In this document: piece after piece, positions 8,069-15,447 of the stretch
Layout: each line of letters begins with the position of its first letter
How positions within the stretch are numbered: position 1 is the first letter of the stretch
NCBI GenBank assembly: GCA_964387025.1
Contig: CAYLUZ010000001.1
Coordinates: forward strand, 186,001-250,000
DNA from: PNON01 sp964387025
GTDB lineage: Bacteria; Chloroflexota; Anaerolineae; Anaerolineales; Anaerolineaceae
Direction of reading: 5' to 3'
Length of the DNA stretch: 64,000 nucleotides
The notes under the pieces: model-generated
The model's database searches: none
What the model was told of the DNA's origin: nothing
Seen by the model: only the letters and a program-made list of their open reading frames with translations
Position numbers and translations under genes: made by a program

Positions 8069-9204
8069 GTGGTTTCTCTCGTTTCAATTTTGGATTCAGA
8101 TCTTATTTTTTTGCGTAACACGTCAATAGGAAGGCGCATTTTGGATAAAGGTTCTTCGTAAAACCAGGCATCCCACCCATTGACAGGTGCCTGTTGGATC
8201 TTCTGAGCAAGCTGGTGGATGGATCCAATTTCTCCATTATACTCCAGCGACCCGTCCGCTTGCAGCTTGGCAGATAAGCCTTTTTCACCGAGGTATAAGG
8301 TTTGACCAGGTTCGAGTAAACCATTTTCCAGCAGCGAACCGATGGGGATGCGCACTTCTTTGCGAGGATCCGGGCTGACAAAAATGGGTGGATCGAACTC
8401 TACCTGCTGGATCTGGTTGATCCGCTCTTCTGCGGCGGCAGCATATTCCGTATCCTTTTCAATGCCGATGAATCGCCTATGCAAGCGTCTGGCTACCGCC
8501 CCAGTTGTGCCGGTTCCAAAAAAGGGGTCGAGTACTACATCACCCGTATCGGTGCTGGCCATCAAAACCCGATATAGCAACGCTTCCGGTTTTTGAGTCG
8601 GGTGGAGTTTCTTGCCGTCCTTTTTAAGACGTTCGCCTCCCGAACAAATGGAGAGTGTCCAATCACTGCGCATTTGCAGGTCTTCGTTGAGCGCTTTCAT
8701 GGCATGGTGATTGAATGTGTAAGCTGCACCGTGTTCTTTCTGTGCCCAAATCAGAGTCTCGTGAGCGTTGGTAAACCTTACTCCGCGGAAATTTGGCATG
8801 GGGTTGGTCTTCGTCCAGACCACATCATTCAGGATCCAATAATTCAAATCCTGCAGTATAGTCCCCACCCGGAAAATATTATGGTATGTACCGATCACCC
8901 AGATCGCCCCGGTTTTCTTGAGCACCCTGCGGCATGCAGTAAGCCATTCACGGGTAAAGTGGTCATAATCAGCAAAGCTGGAAAAACGATCCCAATCCGC
9001 ATTAACTGCATCCACCTTGGTTTGATTCGGGCGCCACAGATCCTGTTCAAGTTGCAGATAATATGGGGGGTCTGCAAAAACAAGGTCGACGGATTCCGCC
9101 GGCAGTTTTTGCATTTCTGCGATGCAATCCCCACGAATAACACTATCCAACGGCAGGGAAGATAATTTATTTCCAATTGCCTGAGGCGAAGGAGAAAGAC
9201 TCAA
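8065..9204 (-). CDS. DNA adenine-N6 methyltransferase, CcrM/HinfI-like, with C-terminal RAMA domain
   Basis: Beta-class order is clear: DPPY at residues 45-48, then HPTQKP (201-206) and the SAM-binding DPFFGTGTTG (226-235). The last 100 residues (IPIGSLLENGLLEPGQTLYL to WDAWFYE) match the RAMA DNA-binding domain found in CcrM-like enzymes. The likely start is TTG at 9204 behind a GGAG. No restriction endonuclease is adjacent, so this is a solitary methyltransferase that may mark DNA for regulation rather than restriction (inference). It lies four bases after the upstream lipoprotein gene and overlaps pepF by ATGA. The recognition site is unknown; GANTC is a guess from the family. Confidence 0.88.
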   Translation of the reverse strand: MSLSPSPQAIGNKLSSLPLDSVIRGDCIAEMQKLPAESVDLVFADPPYYLQLEQDLWRPNQTKVDAVNADWDRFSSFADYDHFTREWLTACRRVLKKTGAIWVIGTYHNIFRVGTILQDLNYWILNDVVWTKTNPMPNFRGVRFTNAHETLIWAQKEHGAAYTFNHHAMKALNEDLQMRSDWTLSICSGGERLKKDGKKLHPTQKPEALLYRVLMASTDTGDVVLDPFFGTGTTGAVARRLHRRFIGIEKDTEYAAAAEERINQIQQVEFDPPIFVSPDPRKEVRIPIGSLLENGLLEPGQTLYLGEKGLSAKLQADGSLEYNGEIGSIHQLAQKIQQAPVNGWDAWFYEEPLSKMRLPIDVLRKKIRSESKIETRETT

Positions 9205-9208
9205 AAGC

Positions 9209-10282
9209 TCATTCTCCTGATTGAATAGCTAAGAAGTGATTCGTTAGGGTATAGGTGATGTAATTCTCCCAGAGGTCTTTGATCTGGTCTTCATGATAAT
9301 CATGGTTGGAGAAGGTCTGGATGATGGTACGGCCACCCATGCATGAGGTAATCAACCCTCCTCGGCTGTCTGGTTTTGATTTCCAACCAGCAAGGAGTTG
9401 AGCATCACCACCTCCTGTAGTTCTTACTTTATCACCACACTGAGCATTCCAGTAGCGGTTGTAATGTATTAAAGAAGCGACATTGTTAGGAGTGGTAAAC
9501 ACCGGGCTTTCGGTATCCCACCAGTAGATCGATTCTGCCAGGTCATAATTACTGGCATAAGCAATTCCACATTCACTTGTAAAGCTCTTTATCTTTCCGC
9601 CACCCAGTAAGTCAAGATACCAGACTTCTGCTATTATGGCAGCTTTATTATTCACATGATTCATAATTACTTCCCAGAATTCCCCCTGAACTTTGGTTTT
9701 TGCTTCTGCTCCAACGATGATCAGATCCCATTTGGTAGGTGACGCCAGTTGCTCCATGAAATCCCCGGAGAAATCATTGGTCTGGGTATAATTCTTGATT
9801 CCCATTCGGCGGACAGTTTCTTCGATCCACTGACCAATGCCCAATTCGTTTGTATCCTCGAAGATCAGCACTTTTGCATTCCTGATCTTCTCATCCATGC
9901 CAGCCAAAGGATCGGTGGTGCTTGTTGGTTGAGCGGGCTCAGCAGTGGCTTGATCGACGACTACGGGTTCTTGTGTGGAATTGGTTTTATTTTCTTCCTG
10001 CATTGCAAGTACAGTTTGTTGGACGCTGATAGCGTCTATAGTATTCTGCAGGTCTTCTTTTTCAGCCGCCTTTTTTTCCTCTTCACCTTTTGCTGCTTCA
10101 GTTTGTTGGATAGCATTGGAGGTTGCAGCAACCCCGAGAGCCTGCTTGGTCTCATCCACAACGGGAGCTGCCGGAGGAGCAGAAGTAGTCAAGCAGGCTG
10201 CTTGAACAACGATAACAATAATTGCCACTAACAGGATACTAATTTTCTTGGATTGGTTTGGAGAAAAATTTTTCAGAAACAT
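9209..10282 (-). CDS. Hypothetical lipoprotein with coiled-coil linker
   Basis: Start chosen at the ATG at 10282 because GGAGGG lies just upstream; an in-frame ATG at 10294 has no such site. A signal peptide with lipobox QAAC (Cys30) is followed by an Ala/Glu/Lys-rich coiled region and a Thr/Pro linker. A globular domain of about 230 residues begins KVLIFEDTNELGIGQWIEET; this looks like a Rossmann-type alpha/beta fold, but I cannot name a family. It is the first gene of a minus-strand unit with the DNA methyltransferase and pepF. Function unknown. Confidence 0.75.
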   Translation of the reverse strand: MFLKNFSPNQSKKISILLVAIIVIVVQAACLTTSAPPAAPVVDETKQALGVAATSNAIQQTEAAKGEEEKKAAEKEDLQNTIDAISVQQTVLAMQEENKTNSTQEPVVVDQATAEPAQPTSTTDPLAGMDEKIRNAKVLIFEDTNELGIGQWIEETVRRMGIKNYTQTNDFSGDFMEQLASPTKWDLIIVGAEAKTKVQGEFWEVIMNHVNNKAAIIAEVWYLDLLGGGKIKSFTSECGIAYASNYDLAESIYWWDTESPVFTTPNNVASLIHYNRYWNAQCGDKVRTTGGGDAQLLAGWKSKPDSRGGLITSCMGGRTIIQTFSNHDYHEDQIKDLWENYITYTLTNHFLAIQSGE

Positions 10283-10331
10283 CGCACCCTCCATTGAGAT
10301 TACTGAGAATAATAACTAGATATATTATTGA

Positions 10332-11129
10332 CTATTCCTTGGGTTGAAGCAAGACCTGGAGGACATCAGAATGCAGAAAAGGATTGGCTACCAAAACAGT
10401 TGATATTTTCCGATAATCTAATGGCTGCCCCTTCGCATCAGTAACGATCGCTCCTGCTTCGCTGGCAACTAAACATCCTGCGGCAATATCCCACGAATTA
10501 ATATCAAGTTCCCAATAGGCGTCCAATCTTCCACATGCAATATAAGCCAGGTCTATGACCGCTGACCCTAACCGGCGCACACCACGGGTTCTTAGGGTGA
10601 AATAGCTAAAGTGATTAAGATTGGTAATAAGGTTTTCGTCTCTTGTATATGGAAATCCAGTGACAAGCAGTGACCGGATCAGGGCTTTGGTTTGGGAAAC
10701 ATGAATTGAATTTCCATTCAAACAGGCCCCTTTATTTACTTCCGCCGAGAAGCACTCGTCCCGGGTTGGATCATAAACCACACCGAGTTCTAACTTCTCA
10801 CGAAATGCATAGGCAATCGACACACTAAACATGGGGATTCCGTGCGCAAAATTGACTGTTCCATCCAATGGATCGATATACCACTTGTGGTCAGAATGGA
10901 TGTGATTCGAGCCGGATTCCTCAGAAATTACACTGTGCAGCGGGTGGTGTTTCTTTATATGATCCAGAATGAGCTCTTCTGAAAGGCGGTCAGCCTCTGT
11001 GACCAGATCCACTTCACCCTTCATTTTGATATCGTGGGATTTACCATAGCGGGTCATGAGTAATTTTCCCGCCTCGCGGGCAAGCTGTTCGACCTCTTGA
11101 AGGGTGGGTTTTGTTTCTTTTTCAAGCAT
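10332..11129 (-). CDS. suhB: Inositol monophosphatase family protein
   Basis: The metal-binding motifs of the family are intact: E70-E71 in ISEES, DPLDGT (from D86) and the C-terminal SWDIAAG. At 265 residues it is full length. Members dephosphorylate inositol phosphates or related compounds such as histidinol phosphate or PAP; the actual substrate is not predictable. The gene follows the HD-hydrolase gene with a three-base gap, as the last gene of a four-gene minus-strand operon with hutI. Confidence 0.9.
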   Translation of the reverse strand: MLEKETKPTLQEVEQLAREAGKLLMTRYGKSHDIKMKGEVDLVTEADRLSEELILDHIKKHHPLHSVISEESGSNHIHSDHKWYIDPLDGTVNFAHGIPMFSVSIAYAFREKLELGVVYDPTRDECFSAEVNKGACLNGNSIHVSQTKALIRSLLVTGFPYTRDENLITNLNHFSYFTLRTRGVRRLGSAVIDLAYIACGRLDAYWELDINSWDIAAGCLVASEAGAIVTDAKGQPLDYRKISTVLVANPFLHSDVLQVLLQPKE

Positions 11130-11132
11130 GAA

Positions 11133-11774
11133 TTAATCCAGCCCTTTCATTTCATTGGCTAACCGCTCATAATATTCCACCAGGAAGGCATGCCTGTATT
11201 CAGCGATCTTCTTCCCGGTCCCGGTGAACAACCGGTCTTTGACTTTGGATAGCTTGAAGAGATATTCATGATATGAACTGTGCAACTCGCCGGGAATTTC
11301 TTTTCCGGTTTGGATGAATTGCAGAGAGGGTTCGGAATAAACCGGTTTATGGTCGAGGACTGCATAAGCAATCGTCCGGGCTACCCCAACAGCGCCTAAA
11401 ACATCCAACTTGTCTGAGTCAAAGATCACTTTTGCCTCTATTGTAGAGGGAGCTTCTTCTTTGCCGCGAAAGCGGTGGGCGCGTATGCAGTGCTGTACTA
11501 AGGCGATGCGTTCTTCGCTCCAGCCTTTAGCTTCCAGGATTCGACGGGCAAATAAAGCAGAACTATTGTGGTGGTTGGCCCGTTCGCTGCCATCCCCGCC
11601 TGGAGCACTATCTTCTGCGTCGTGCAATAAGGCAGCTGCCCGGATGATTTCCATATCTGCGCCTTCAGCTGAACCAATTTTCTCGGCCATCCAGTATACA
11701 CGTTGGATATGCCCGAAATCGTGCACTGGGTCGGTGTCTGAGTACCATTCTCTAGCTTGTTCGATGGTTGGCAT
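11133..11774 (-). CDS. HD-domain phosphohydrolase
   Basis: The HD superfamily metal site is visible: HDFGHIQRVYWMA (about residues 18-30) and LLHDAEDS (about 48-55), with a later HCIRAHRF and a D-S-D-K-L-D block. Such small HD proteins hydrolyse nucleotides or other phosphate esters. The start is taken as ATG 11774, which overlaps the hutI stop as TGATG and has GAGG upstream; a TTG one codon earlier is less likely. It sits between hutI and the inositol-phosphatase gene in one operon. Confidence 0.85.
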   Translation of the reverse strand: MPTIEQAREWYSDTDPVHDFGHIQRVYWMAEKIGSAEGADMEIIRAAALLHDAEDSAPGGDGSERANHHNSSALFARRILEAKGWSEERIALVQHCIRAHRFRGKEEAPSTIEAKVIFDSDKLDVLGAVGVARTIAYAVLDHKPVYSEPSLQFIQTGKEIPGELHSSYHEYLFKLSKVKDRLFTGTGKKIAEYRHAFLVEYYERLANEMKGLD

Positions 11775-13036
11775 CAATCCTCATCTTCGTTTTCAATGAT
11801 ATATTCATCTTTGATTACTGTATGCACAAGGTTCCCGCCAAACCGGTAACCCAACTGGCGGTAATCGTCGACATTCAATATCAGTATGTGGGCTTTTTTC
11901 CCGGGTTCAATAGAACCGGTAAGTGAATCCGATTGTATAGCTGCAGCTGCATTTATTGTGGTCGCTGCAATGGCTTCAGCCGGTGAGAGTTTCAGATACC
12001 TGCAAGCCAGGGCGATCACAAACTGCATATTTCCGCACCAGGCCGTGCCCGGATTAAAATCCGAAGCCAGCGCTAATAATCCACCCGCTTCAAGAATTGC
12101 CCGGGCGGGCGAATAATCTGTCTCCCCCAGACCGAAAGGTGTGCATGGGAGAGAGACCGAAATAGTGGAACTGGCTGCAAGCGCAGCAATATCAGATGCA
12201 TTGGTTCTTACCAGGTGGTCCGCGGATACTGCCCCCAATTGTGCAGCTAGAGTGGCTCCACCGAGATTTTCAAACTCATCTGCATGGATCTTTAATGGGA
12301 ATCCAAGGGATTTTGCAGTCTCCAGGATGCTCCGGCTTTGTTCAAGGTTGAATGCGCCGCGTTCGCAAAAGACATCCACGAAGGGCAGCGGTTTTCCGGG
12401 ACAAGCCAGTTTCCAATGATCCAGGATTTCCGGCAGCATCCGGGAGTTGATCAGGTTTGTATACCCCCATGCATCGTCTATATATTCCGGGGGAACAGCA
12501 TGTGCCCCCAGGAAGGTCGGCTTCAAATCGGGACTGAAGGTATCCTGGTAATTAGCAATGAGTTTTAATTGTAATAATTCAGATTCAACCGTGAGTCCAT
12601 AACCGGTTTTGACTTCGCAGGTTGTAGTTCCAAAGCGCAATATCATGTGCGCGCGTTTTTTTAATTGGGCGGTTAATTCTTCCTCTGAAGCTGACCGGGT
12701 GGCAGATACTGTCGAGAGGATTCCCCCGCCGGCAGCAAGTATCTGCATATAGGTATTACCCTGCAGACGCATTTCAAACTCCCGTGCCCTGTCTCCCGCG
12801 AAGATGAGATGCGTGTGCGGATCAATGAACCCAGGCATGACAACCTGATTACCTGCATCCAGGCGGGATTCTTCCGGATATTTTTTGAGCAATAGATCAG
12901 TAGAGCCAACCTCGATGATCAGGCTGTTTTGTACTAATACTGCCCCATTTTGGATGATTTTCAGGGTTCCCAACTGATCTCCGCGTTGTGGTCCACCGGC
13001 CAGGGTTAATAATTGAGAAGCAGAATGGATTAGCAT
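11774..13036 (-). CDS. hutI: Imidazolonepropionase
   Basis: Amidohydrolase motifs are present: FIDPHTHLIFAGDR near residue 65-80, GAHAVPPEY and KIHADEFENLGG, followed by SADHL and SDFNPGT. These match HutI, which opens the imidazolone ring in histidine breakdown to give N-formimino-glutamate. The start is set at ATG 13036, preceded by GGAGAAGGAG, which yields the usual 420 residues; upstream in-frame codons overlap the previous gene. No hutH, hutU or hutG is in the window, so the rest of the pathway must be elsewhere or the enzyme serves another role. Confidence 0.93.
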   Translation of the reverse strand: MLIHSASQLLTLAGGPQRGDQLGTLKIIQNGAVLVQNSLIIEVGSTDLLLKKYPEESRLDAGNQVVMPGFIDPHTHLIFAGDRAREFEMRLQGNTYMQILAAGGGILSTVSATRSASEEELTAQLKKRAHMILRFGTTTCEVKTGYGLTVESELLQLKLIANYQDTFSPDLKPTFLGAHAVPPEYIDDAWGYTNLINSRMLPEILDHWKLACPGKPLPFVDVFCERGAFNLEQSRSILETAKSLGFPLKIHADEFENLGGATLAAQLGAVSADHLVRTNASDIAALAASSTISVSLPCTPFGLGETDYSPARAILEAGGLLALASDFNPGTAWCGNMQFVIALACRYLKLSPAEAIAATTINAAAAIQSDSLTGSIEPGKKAHILILNVDDYRQLGYRFGGNLVHTVIKDEYIIENEDED

Positions 13037-13037
13037 A

Positions 13038-13682
13038 TTATTTCTCCTTCTCCGCAGGAACAGATGCTTGCCATGGAAAATATTGTATCCATAGATAGGA
13101 TAGCACTCCACTCATGATGATCGTAGAAATGAGCAGAAGGATAAATATTATTTTTATACCAGATGAGCCCGAAGAAAAAACCGGTGAATCGGGATGCAAG
13201 ACACTATCCATCCTCATCAGGTTGAACATCAGGGCAGAAGCAAAAAACAAATTAGAAAGGGAGGTTATCCAGGGGGTATTAATAAAAAGCAGCCCGGCTT
13301 GTAATAGAATTCCGATCACGGCAAAAGTGAATGGCACTTTCCAGCGGGGTTCGTCAAAGAACAATCCATTCCAATTGATCTGCATAACGGCTAGTGACAT
13401 GGGCAGGTACGTGACCCAAAAACACAATCCCGTCCAGCCAACCGCCCTTGACCAGGCAGGCAAGCTTTGATACTGGAGCAGTAAAGCGATGAGGCCAAAG
13501 ATTCCCGCTGCGCAGAAAGTTACTATCCCGGTCCATACCCAGGCACCATGCAGATAAATCAGGCGAAGATTACCTCCGAGGGTCTGCTCAAGCGGGGTAA
13601 GAAAAGTAATGGCTATCGTCAAACAAAACAGAACAATAAGGGAAATTACCAATCCGCGATTTGAAATCCGCAAGCGCTTCAT
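13038..13682 (-). CDS. Six-helix integral membrane protein of unknown function
   Basis: The ATG at 13682 is preferred because GGAG lies six bases upstream; another in-frame ATG is 12 bases earlier. The 214-residue product has about six transmembrane segments. The segment LIYLHGAWVWTGIVTF after the first helix recalls the helix-Trp pattern of CcmC/CcsA haem-handling proteins, but the diagnostic WWxWD motif is missing, so I do not assign that role. It ends two bases before hutI and is probably the first gene of that operon. Confidence 0.65.
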   Translation of the reverse strand: MKRLRISNRGLVISLIVLFCLTIAITFLTPLEQTLGGNLRLIYLHGAWVWTGIVTFCAAGIFGLIALLLQYQSLPAWSRAVGWTGLCFWVTYLPMSLAVMQINWNGLFFDEPRWKVPFTFAVIGILLQAGLLFINTPWITSLSNLFFASALMFNLMRMDSVLHPDSPVFSSGSSGIKIIFILLLISTIIMSGVLSYLWIQYFPWQASVPAEKEK

Positions 13683-13782
13683 ATAAGACTCCATAACAAG
13701 ATAACTTATGATAAAGTGCTTGAGTCAAAAAAGAAAGGTTTTGCTGAGAGGAAAATTATATTGTATTTGTTACAAGGAGAAG

Positions 13783-14040
13783 CTATTCCAATGAACCGCG
13801 TGGAGGGTCTTGTAAGGCAGTTATATACACCTTATTCGCATCATAACTATCGACCAGTTTTGCCAACCGGAGAACTTCCAGTTCTAAATCGGAGGTGGTG
13901 TGTGAAATATCGTCCTCTTTGCATTTAACAAAACCACCGGTATGAATGTTCAGATAGTTATTATCCCCCATATCGACAACAATATCGTTGGTTCGAAGGG
14001 TGATTACGCAGTGCCGACTGACAGGAGTACCGAAAGCCAT
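13783..14040 (-). CDS. Hypothetical small protein (85 aa)
   Basis: A short ORF with a good ribosome site (GGAGG seven bases before ATG 14040). The product starts MAFGTPVSRHCVITLRTNDI and has a predicted beta-rich first half (VVDMGDNNYLNIHTGGFVKC) and a helical second half. No known family is recognised. It lies 48 bases downstream of the Rrf2 regulator gene on the same strand, with an imperfect hairpin in the gap, so it may be cotranscribed with it. Confidence 0.55.
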   Translation of the reverse strand: MAFGTPVSRHCVITLRTNDIVVDMGDNNYLNIHTGGFVKCKEDDISHTTSDLELEVLRLAKLVDSYDANKVYITALQDPPRGSLE

Positions 14041-14088
14041 AAAATCCTCCAGGGGTATGTGAATACCCTGAAAATGAGCTGCTAGGTA

Positions 14089-14487
14089 TTAATTTACGAA
14101 CTGTGCGAAGTTTGTTTTACCCAGCCGGCCGACCAATTCTTCCTGGGCTTCGCACCAAAACGAATGCATCGCGCAACCAGAAGATCGGACACAGGCGCGG
14201 GGATCTATCGTACATTCATTCAATGACACCGGACCATCGATTGCTTCAACAACATCCAAAAGGGAAATTGTGGCGGGATCTCTTGCCAGGGTAACACCAC
14301 CTTTTGCTCCGCGGGAAGTATGGATTAATCCCGCAATCGAAAGCTGCGAAATGATCTTTGCCAGAAATGATGGCGGGATCTCCTGTTTTTCCGCGATGAG
14401 GCTGGTGGCAGCTTTATCGGTAGGATTCAATGCTGATAAATATAAAATTGCCCTGATCGCGTAATCTGCCTGCCTTGTGATTTGCAT
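14089..14487 (-). CDS. Rrf2 family transcriptional regulator with Fe-S cysteines
   Basis: The 132-residue protein starts MQITRQADYAIRAILYL, the typical Rrf2 winged helix, with a second helix FLAKIISQLSIAGLI and wing SRGAKGGVTLA. Cys92, Cys99 and Cys105 sit where IscR/NsrR ligate an iron-sulfur cluster; a fourth Cys is at 112. It should be a cytoplasmic DNA-binding sensor of Fe-S status, nitric oxide or redox. It is divergent from the thioesterase gene, and the 170-base gap contains an inverted repeat that could be its operator. Targets are unknown. Confidence 0.9.
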   Translation of the reverse strand: MQITRQADYAIRAILYLSALNPTDKAATSLIAEKQEIPPSFLAKIISQLSIAGLIHTSRGAKGGVTLARDPATISLLDVVEAIDGPVSLNECTIDPRACVRSSGCAMHSFWCEAQEELVGRLGKTNFAQFVN

Positions 14488-14517
14488 AGAAATCCCTAAT
14501 GATTATTTCAATAACCA

Positions 14518-14537
14518 GATAATTTTTATCAATTATC
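14518..14537. promoter_or_regulatory. Inverted repeat, possible Rrf2 operator
   Basis: GATAATT (14518-14524) and AATTATC (14531-14537) form a 7-6-7 inverted repeat 30 bases upstream of the Rrf2 start codon, in the divergent gap with the thioesterase gene. AT-rich dyads of this kind are typical Rrf2 targets, and the position would suit autoregulation. The surroundings are AT-rich, so chance symmetry is possible. Confidence 0.35.
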
Positions 14538-14659
14538 CATTATTTTATCATAATATACAAGCAAACGATTCTTGCAGATTGTTTACAGAATCATGTACAG
14601 TTCAGGAATAATCCTCTACAATTAGGTTTCTATATATGATTGGAACGGGCAAAGAAAAA

Positions 14660-15076
14660 ATGACAGACTACAAGTTTTATTACCCCATTCAAATACGGTA
14701 CAGTGATCTGGATCCACAATGGCACGTCAATAACTCCAGGTTTCTGACATATATTGAATCTGCCCGGTTAGCCTATATCCAGCATCTCAACCTTTGGGAT
14801 GGGAAATCTTTTCGGGACCTGGGATTGATCGTCGCTGATGCCCACCTGGTTTACCTGAAGCCGATCGAGCTGGATCAGAATATTCGGGTTGGAGTAAGGG
14901 TAACCCGTATCGGCAACAAGAGCCTTGATTTTGATTACCAGATCGAGGATGCGGACAACGGCATGGTGATGAGTACTGCAACAACGGTAATGGTAGCTTA
15001 CAATTACCATACCCTGTCAACCATCCGCGTGACTGATGAATGGCGGAATGCTATTTCAAATTTTGAACAGCTTTAG
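14660..15076 (+). CDS. Acyl-CoA thioesterase, hotdog fold (4HBT family)
   Basis: The product starts MTDYKFYYPIQIRYSDLDPQ and continues WHVNNSRFLTYIESARLAY, the 4-hydroxybenzoyl-CoA thioesterase-like motif in which the Asp after RYSDL and the HVNN block form the active site. The length of 138 residues is typical. It would hydrolyse acyl-CoA or acyl-ACP in the cytoplasm; chain preference is unknown. The start is uncertain: ATG 14636 would add eight residues, but family alignment favours 14660. It is divergent from the Rrf2 gene and could be under its control (inference). Confidence 0.85.
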   Translation: MTDYKFYYPIQIRYSDLDPQWHVNNSRFLTYIESARLAYIQHLNLWDGKSFRDLGLIVADAHLVYLKPIELDQNIRVGVRVTRIGNKSLDFDYQIEDADNGMVMSTATTVMVAYNYHTLSTIRVTDEWRNAISNFEQL

Positions 15077-15447
15077 CTGCCTTGAAGATTGGTTGGTGTC
15101 GAAGGTAAGCTTCCGCGAATTACTTACGCAGCCAATCTATAAATCAACTGAGATAGACAATAAAATGTAACCAAATTGAGGATTCCTGGAATCGAAAAGG
15201 TGGGTCTATTTGAATTTAACTGGATACCAAAGCTGACAAACGATGGGGTTTATCAGTGGACAATCCGATTCTTATTATACATTGCAGAAAATATCGTAAA
15301 AATGCGGAGAAAATAGGGTAGAATCTGATTGAAAGAGTCAAACGGGGACTGGATGTAAAGTGAATTCATTTTGGATGCATCCAGTGGTTTATAGGTATTA
15401 ATTGTCGTCTGTGAAATATCGTCTCAAACACAGGCATGGAGGTACAT
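15077..15447. other. Intergenic gap upstream of clpC
   Basis: No coding frame is supported in these 371 bases. They contain a short inverted repeat, AGATTGG with CCAATCT about 40 bases apart near the thioesterase end, and ACTGGATG with CATCCAGT around 15350-15390. No CIRCE element (the HrcA site) is seen. The clpC promoter must lie here, but I cannot place it with confidence. Confidence 0.5.
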
